NCBI GenBank assembly: GCA_016868955.1
Contig: VGFF01000088.1
Span: forward strand, 1-8,344
Reading direction: 5' to 3'
From: Armatimonadota bacterium
GTDB lineage: Bacteria; Sysuimicrobiota; Sysuimicrobiia; Sysuimicrobiales; VGFF01
DNA length: 8,344 bases
Shown here: piece after piece, positions 5,864-8,344 of the stretch
Layout of the letters: every line of letters begins with the position of its first letter
Position numbering within the stretch: the stretch's first letter is position 1
The notes under the pieces: generated by a model
Told to the model about the DNA's origin: nothing
Databases searched by the model: none
The model's input: only the letters and a program-made list of their open reading frames with translations
Made by a program: the position numbers and the translations under genes

Positions 5864-6808
5864 ATGGCGAAATACCTCGTCCGGCGCCTCGGTCAGACGG
5901 TCATCCTGATGATCGTCGTCACGATGGCGACGTTCCTGCTGATGACCGCGGCGCCGGGCGGTCCGAGCATCCTCCTCGATCCGAACATGACGGCCGAGCA
6001 GGTCGCGCAGATGAAGCGCCTGCTCGGCCTCGACCAACCGATCTGGAAGCAGTACACGATTTGGATGTGGCGCGTCGTCGGCGGCAACCTCGGCGCCTCG
6101 TTCAGCGCCGGCACGCCGGTCGCGGAGCTGATCGGACATCACCTGCCCAATACGCTCCTCCTGTCGGGCGCGGCGATGCTGCTCTCGACCCTCGCGGCGA
6201 TCCCAGCCGGCATTCTCTCCGCGACGCGGCGCCACTCGCGTCTCGATCAGGTCGTGACGTTCGCGAGCTTCTTCGGCATCTCGATGCCGGTCTTCTGGTA
6301 TGGACTGATGTTGATCGTCTTGTTCGCGATCCGCTTGCCGTGGCTGCCGCCCGGCGGCATGCGCGACCTGCAAGGTCCGTCCGGGCCGCTCGACGTCGCC
6401 CTCCACCTCGTCTTGCCGGCGATCGTGCTCGCGACCGCCAACATCGCGCAGCTCGCGCGCTACACGCGCTCGTCGATGATCTCGGTCATGGGTGAAGACT
6501 ACATCCGCACGGCGCGCTCGAAGGGCGTCGGGGCGCGATCGCTGCTCTACCGGCACGCGCTGAAGAACGTGATGATCCCGATCGTCACCGTGACGGGGCT
6601 GCTGTTGCCGCGGCTGGTCGGCGGCGCCGCGATCACCGAGACCGTTTTCAATTGGCCGGGCATGGGCTCGCTGGCCGTGCGGGCTGCGTTCGAGCGCGAC
6701 TATCCGACGATCATGGGCGTGACGCTCGTGATCAGCGTCGTCGTCGTGCTGTCGAACCTAATCGTCGACGTACTGTACGTCTACCTCGATCCGCGGATTC
6801 GCTATTAG
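5864..6808 (+). CDS. DppB-like permease of a peptide-type ABC transporter
   Basis: A 314-residue inner-membrane permease forming one half of the translocation channel. The N-terminus MAKYLVRRLGQTVILMIVV is the usual first membrane helix of the DppB family, followed by the soluble loop with a GLDQPIWKQY motif (55-64) and five further hydrophobic segments (about 95-118, 129-157, 177-196, 236-262, 283-307). The EAA coupling loop, which docks on the ATPase, is at 211-240: EDYIRTARSKGVG with the downstream RHALKN. The end YVYLDPRIRY is characteristic of the family. The start lies 16 nt after the binding protein stop, behind only a weak GCGGGG-like site, so translation probably depends on coupling to the upstream gene. 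The stop TAG is followed directly by the ATG of the next permease. Confidence 0.94.
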   Translation: MAKYLVRRLGQTVILMIVVTMATFLLMTAAPGGPSILLDPNMTAEQVAQMKRLLGLDQPIWKQYTIWMWRVVGGNLGASFSAGTPVAELIGHHLPNTLLLSGAAMLLSTLAAIPAGILSATRRHSRLDQVVTFASFFGISMPVFWYGLMLIVLFAIRLPWLPPGGMRDLQGPSGPLDVALHLVLPAIVLATANIAQLARYTRSSMISVMGEDYIRTARSKGVGARSLLYRHALKNVMIPIVTVTGLLLPRLVGGAAITETVFNWPGMGSLAVRAAFERDYPTIMGVTLVISVVVVLSNLIVDVLYVYLDPRIRY

Positions 6809-7714
6809 ATGAAGGACGCGCGCGCGGCCGTCGCACCGGCATCCGTCACGGCGCAAGCCGGCGCGCCCCGCAGCCTGTCGCAGTTGTTCTGGCGGCGGCT
6901 GCGGCGCAATCGCCTCGCGTTCTGGTCGTTGATCGGCCTGGCGATCATCCACCTCGTCGGATTGTTCGCGCCGCAAATCCAACCGTACGACCCGAACCGC
7001 ATCGAGCTTGGCAAGAAGCTCGTGGCGCCAAGCGCTGAGCATCCGTTCGGAACCGACGAGAACGGCCGCGACATCCTGTCGCGCGTCATCGCGGGCTCGC
7101 GCGTGTCGCTGGCGGTCGGGCTGGCGGCGATGTTGTTCTCACTCGTCATCGGCACGGCGCTCGGCGGTGTCGCCGGATTCCGCAGCGGCTTCCTCGACAC
7201 TTTTCTGATGCGCACGACCGACGGCATGCTGTCGATCCCGTTGTTTTTCTTCATGCTGACGGCGCTGGCGTTGATCGGATCGACCTTGCCGAACATCGTC
7301 GTGGTCATCGGCCTCGCGTCGTGGATGAGTGTCGCCCGCGTCGTGCGGGCCGAGGTGCTGCGGACGACGCCGATGGACTACGTGCTCGCGTCGCGCGCGA
7401 TCGGCTGCCAGGAATCGCGCGTGTTGTGGCGGCACGTGCTGCCGCAGGCGATGCCGTCGATCATCGTCGCGGCGACGCTCGGCGTCGCGACGGCGATCCA
7501 GTTCGAGTCGGCGCTGAGCTTCCTCGGCCTCGGCGTGCAGCCGCCGGCCGCGAGCTGGGGCAACATGCTCAGCAACGCGCGCGGCTACTTGTGGACGTCA
7601 CCGCTGCTGACGGTGTATCCGGGCGTGATGATCTTCTTGACGGTGCTGCTCTACAACTGGCTCGGCGACGGACTGCGCGACGCGCTCGATCCGACGGGAA
7701 CGCGAGCCGCCTGA
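6809..7714 (+). CDS. DppC-like permease of a peptide-type ABC transporter
   Basis: The 301-residue partner permease that pairs with the DppB-like protein. After a polar tail comes WRRLRRNRLAFWSLIGLA (28-45), the typical start of the DppC N-terminal domain and first helix. Then follow the highly conserved HPFGTDENGRDILSRVIAG (78-96), the EAA loop at about 189-219 (DYVLASRAIGCQESR, RHVLPQAMP) and the family signature LSFLGLGVQPPAASWG (236-251). It ends LGDGLRDALDPT, also typical. The ATG touches the preceding TAG with no gap and there is no separate ribosome site, so the two permeases are translationally coupled. The DppD/DppF-type ATPases that normally follow are absent: the next gene is a small exporter. 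They must be further downstream or elsewhere for this transporter to work. Confidence 0.94.
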   Translation: MKDARAAVAPASVTAQAGAPRSLSQLFWRRLRRNRLAFWSLIGLAIIHLVGLFAPQIQPYDPNRIELGKKLVAPSAEHPFGTDENGRDILSRVIAGSRVSLAVGLAAMLFSLVIGTALGGVAGFRSGFLDTFLMRTTDGMLSIPLFFFMLTALALIGSTLPNIVVVIGLASWMSVARVVRAEVLRTTPMDYVLASRAIGCQESRVLWRHVLPQAMPSIIVAATLGVATAIQFESALSFLGLGVQPPAASWGNMLSNARGYLWTSPLLTVYPGVMIFLTVLLYNWLGDGLRDALDPTGTRAA

Positions 7715-7772
7715 AGGCGAAGAGCGCGTCGCGACGAAGGACGGCCACGTCTGGCAACGCGTCGTCACGGAA

Positions 7773-7778
7773 AAGGAG
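7773..7778 (+). promoter_or_regulatory. Ribosome binding site of the Gdx-type exporter gene
   Basis: AAGGAG, 7 nt before ATG 7786. It fixes the start well inside a longer open frame that runs back through the DppC-like gene. Confidence 0.75.
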
Positions 7779-7785
7779 CGTGCGC

Positions 7786-8100
7786 ATGGCTTGGCTGCTG
7801 CTGTTCGTGGCCGGTGTGTTCGAGGTCGCGTTCGCGACGGCGTTGAAGTACTCGGAGGGTTTGACGAAGATCGTCCCGACCGTGACCTTCCTCGTCTGTG
7901 GGGCGATCAGCCTTTGGCTGTTGACGACGGCGCTGCGCACGATCCCCCTCGGCACCGCCTACGCGGTGTGGACGGGCATCGGCGCGTTCGGGACAGCGAT
8001 CGTCGGCATCGTCCTTCTCGGCGAGCCGGCGACGGCGGCGCGGCTCGTCTTGCTGGCGACGTTGATCGGATCGATCTTGGGGCTGCGGTTCTGGTCGTGA
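7786..8100 (+). CDS. Small multidrug resistance protein, Gdx/SugE (guanidinium exporter) type
   Basis: A 104-residue, four-helix inner-membrane antiporter that works as a dimer and exchanges cations for protons. The essential glutamate is Glu13 in VAGVFEVAFAT. The subtype is read from GTAYAVWTGIGA (56-67) followed by GIVLLGE (74-80), as in E. coli SugE/Gdx; EmrE-type drug pumps have AYAIWSG and differ after it. Gdx proteins export guanidinium and small guanidinyl compounds (established for characterised members), while SugE was earlier linked to quaternary ammonium tolerance. It lies 71 nt behind the DppC-like gene and 52 nt before the M20 gene, all on the same strand with its own good ribosome site. 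I found no guanidine riboswitch in the 71-nt gap, so regulation is probably shared with the operon or driven by a local promoter I cannot see. The paired type of SMR would need a second SMR gene; none is adjacent. Confidence 0.9.
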   Translation: MAWLLLFVAGVFEVAFATALKYSEGLTKIVPTVTFLVCGAISLWLLTTALRTIPLGTAYAVWTGIGAFGTAIVGIVLLGEPATAARLVLLATLIGSILGLRFWS

Positions 8101-8134
8101 TATCCGGGCGGACCGCCCAACGGATGGAAGAGAG

Positions 8135-8140
8135 AAGGAG
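8135..8140 (+). promoter_or_regulatory. Ribosome binding site of the M20 gene
   Basis: AAGGAG within AGAGAAGGAG, 12 nt before ATG 8153. The spacing is longer than usual, but no nearer start codon exists in this frame. Confidence 0.5.
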
Positions 8141-8152
8141 CCGACGCCACGA

Positions 8153-8344
8153 ATGACCTCTGATTCGCTCGCCCGCGTCTATCAGCTGGCCGCCGAGCGC
8201 CGCGAGGAGATGCTGGAGCCGTTGTTCACGATGCTGCGGCTACCGGTAATCAGCGCCCAGAACGTGAACCTCGAGGAAGGCGCGGCGCTGCTGCGTGGGT
8301 ACGTCTCGGAAGCAGGGTTCGCGACGCGCATCCTGCGCGTCGGC
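8153..8344 (+). CDS. M20-family metallopeptidase/amidohydrolase, N-terminal part
   Basis: Only the first 64 residues are in the window. They read as the start of an M20 enzyme: a helix MLEPLFTMLRLPVISAQN, which matches the family's L-x-x-L-L-x-x-P-S-V-S segment, then EEGAALLRGYVSEAGFATR, the helix and the G-F/L-turn before the first beta strand. M20 members (ArgE, DapE, carboxypeptidase G2, N-carbamoyl-amino-acid hydrolases, dipeptidases) use two zinc ions. The metal-binding His/Asp residues come later and are not visible, so activity and subgroup cannot be judged. Position at the end of a peptide-uptake operon supports a role in hydrolysing the imported compound (inference). The start at 8153 is chosen from the AAGGAG site and the homology. 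Confidence 0.7.
   Translation, partial: MTSDSLARVYQLAAERREEMLEPLFTMLRLPVISAQNVNLEEGAALLRGYVSEAGFATRILRVG

Noticed and set aside
7715..7785. Possible guanidine-II (mini-ykkC) riboswitch ahead of the Gdx-type gene, suggested by two ACGG tetramers
   Set aside because: The tetramers are flanked by at most a 2-bp stem and do not form the two ACGR-loop hairpins of the class. The gap is also too short for the guanidine-I fold.

Overview
This is a high-GC bacterial stretch (all recognisable genes use GC-rich codons and standard TGA/TAG stops). Gene style suggests an uncultured soil or sediment type bacterium: a Tat-type peptide-binding protein, an oligopeptide ABC transporter, an Asp/Glu-hydantoin racemase, and Gfo/Idh/MocA and GH31 sugar genes. 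I cannot assign a phylum from the sequence alone. No rRNA, tRNA, CRISPR array or transposase was seen.

Layout. Positions 1-1645 (minus) hold a glycoside hydrolase family 31 gene of the alpha-xylosidase (YicI-like) type. It runs off the left edge and is broken by three single-base frameshifts and an in-frame TGA. A 103-nt divergent gap with a perfect 10-bp inverted repeat leads to an intact purE (1749-2237, plus). Next come an orphan C-terminal ATPase domain of a NarL/LiaS-type sensor kinase (2268-2639, plus) and, convergent to it, an intact Asp/Glu/hydantoin racemase (2650-3366, minus). From 3579 to 4182 (plus) lies a relic: the N-terminal third of a Tat-exported family 5 solute-binding protein joined to the last ~50 residues of a Gfo/Idh/MocA oxidoreductase, with two one-base frameshifts.

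The right half is an intact, tightly packed plus-strand operon: periplasmic family 5 peptide-binding protein (4249-5847), DppB-like permease (5864-6808), DppC-like permease (6809-7714), a Gdx/SugE-type small multidrug resistance protein (7786-8100) and the start of an M20-family metallopeptidase/amidohydrolase (8153 to the right edge). No transporter ATPase lies in the window.

How the genes may work together (inference): the transporter imports a peptide or N-acylated/carbamoylated amino acid. The M20 enzyme would hydrolyse it and the racemase may adjust stereochemistry. The Gdx-type protein may remove a guanidinium-like by-product. The main structural story is patchy decay: two loci (GH31; SBP/oxidoreductase) carry all visible lesions and a third (kinase) is truncated, while the neighbours are intact. 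I see no clear previously undescribed system. The most interesting points are the SBP::oxidoreductase deletion fusion, the TGA at a conserved GH31 tryptophan, and the Gdx gene embedded in a peptide-uptake/M20 operon.
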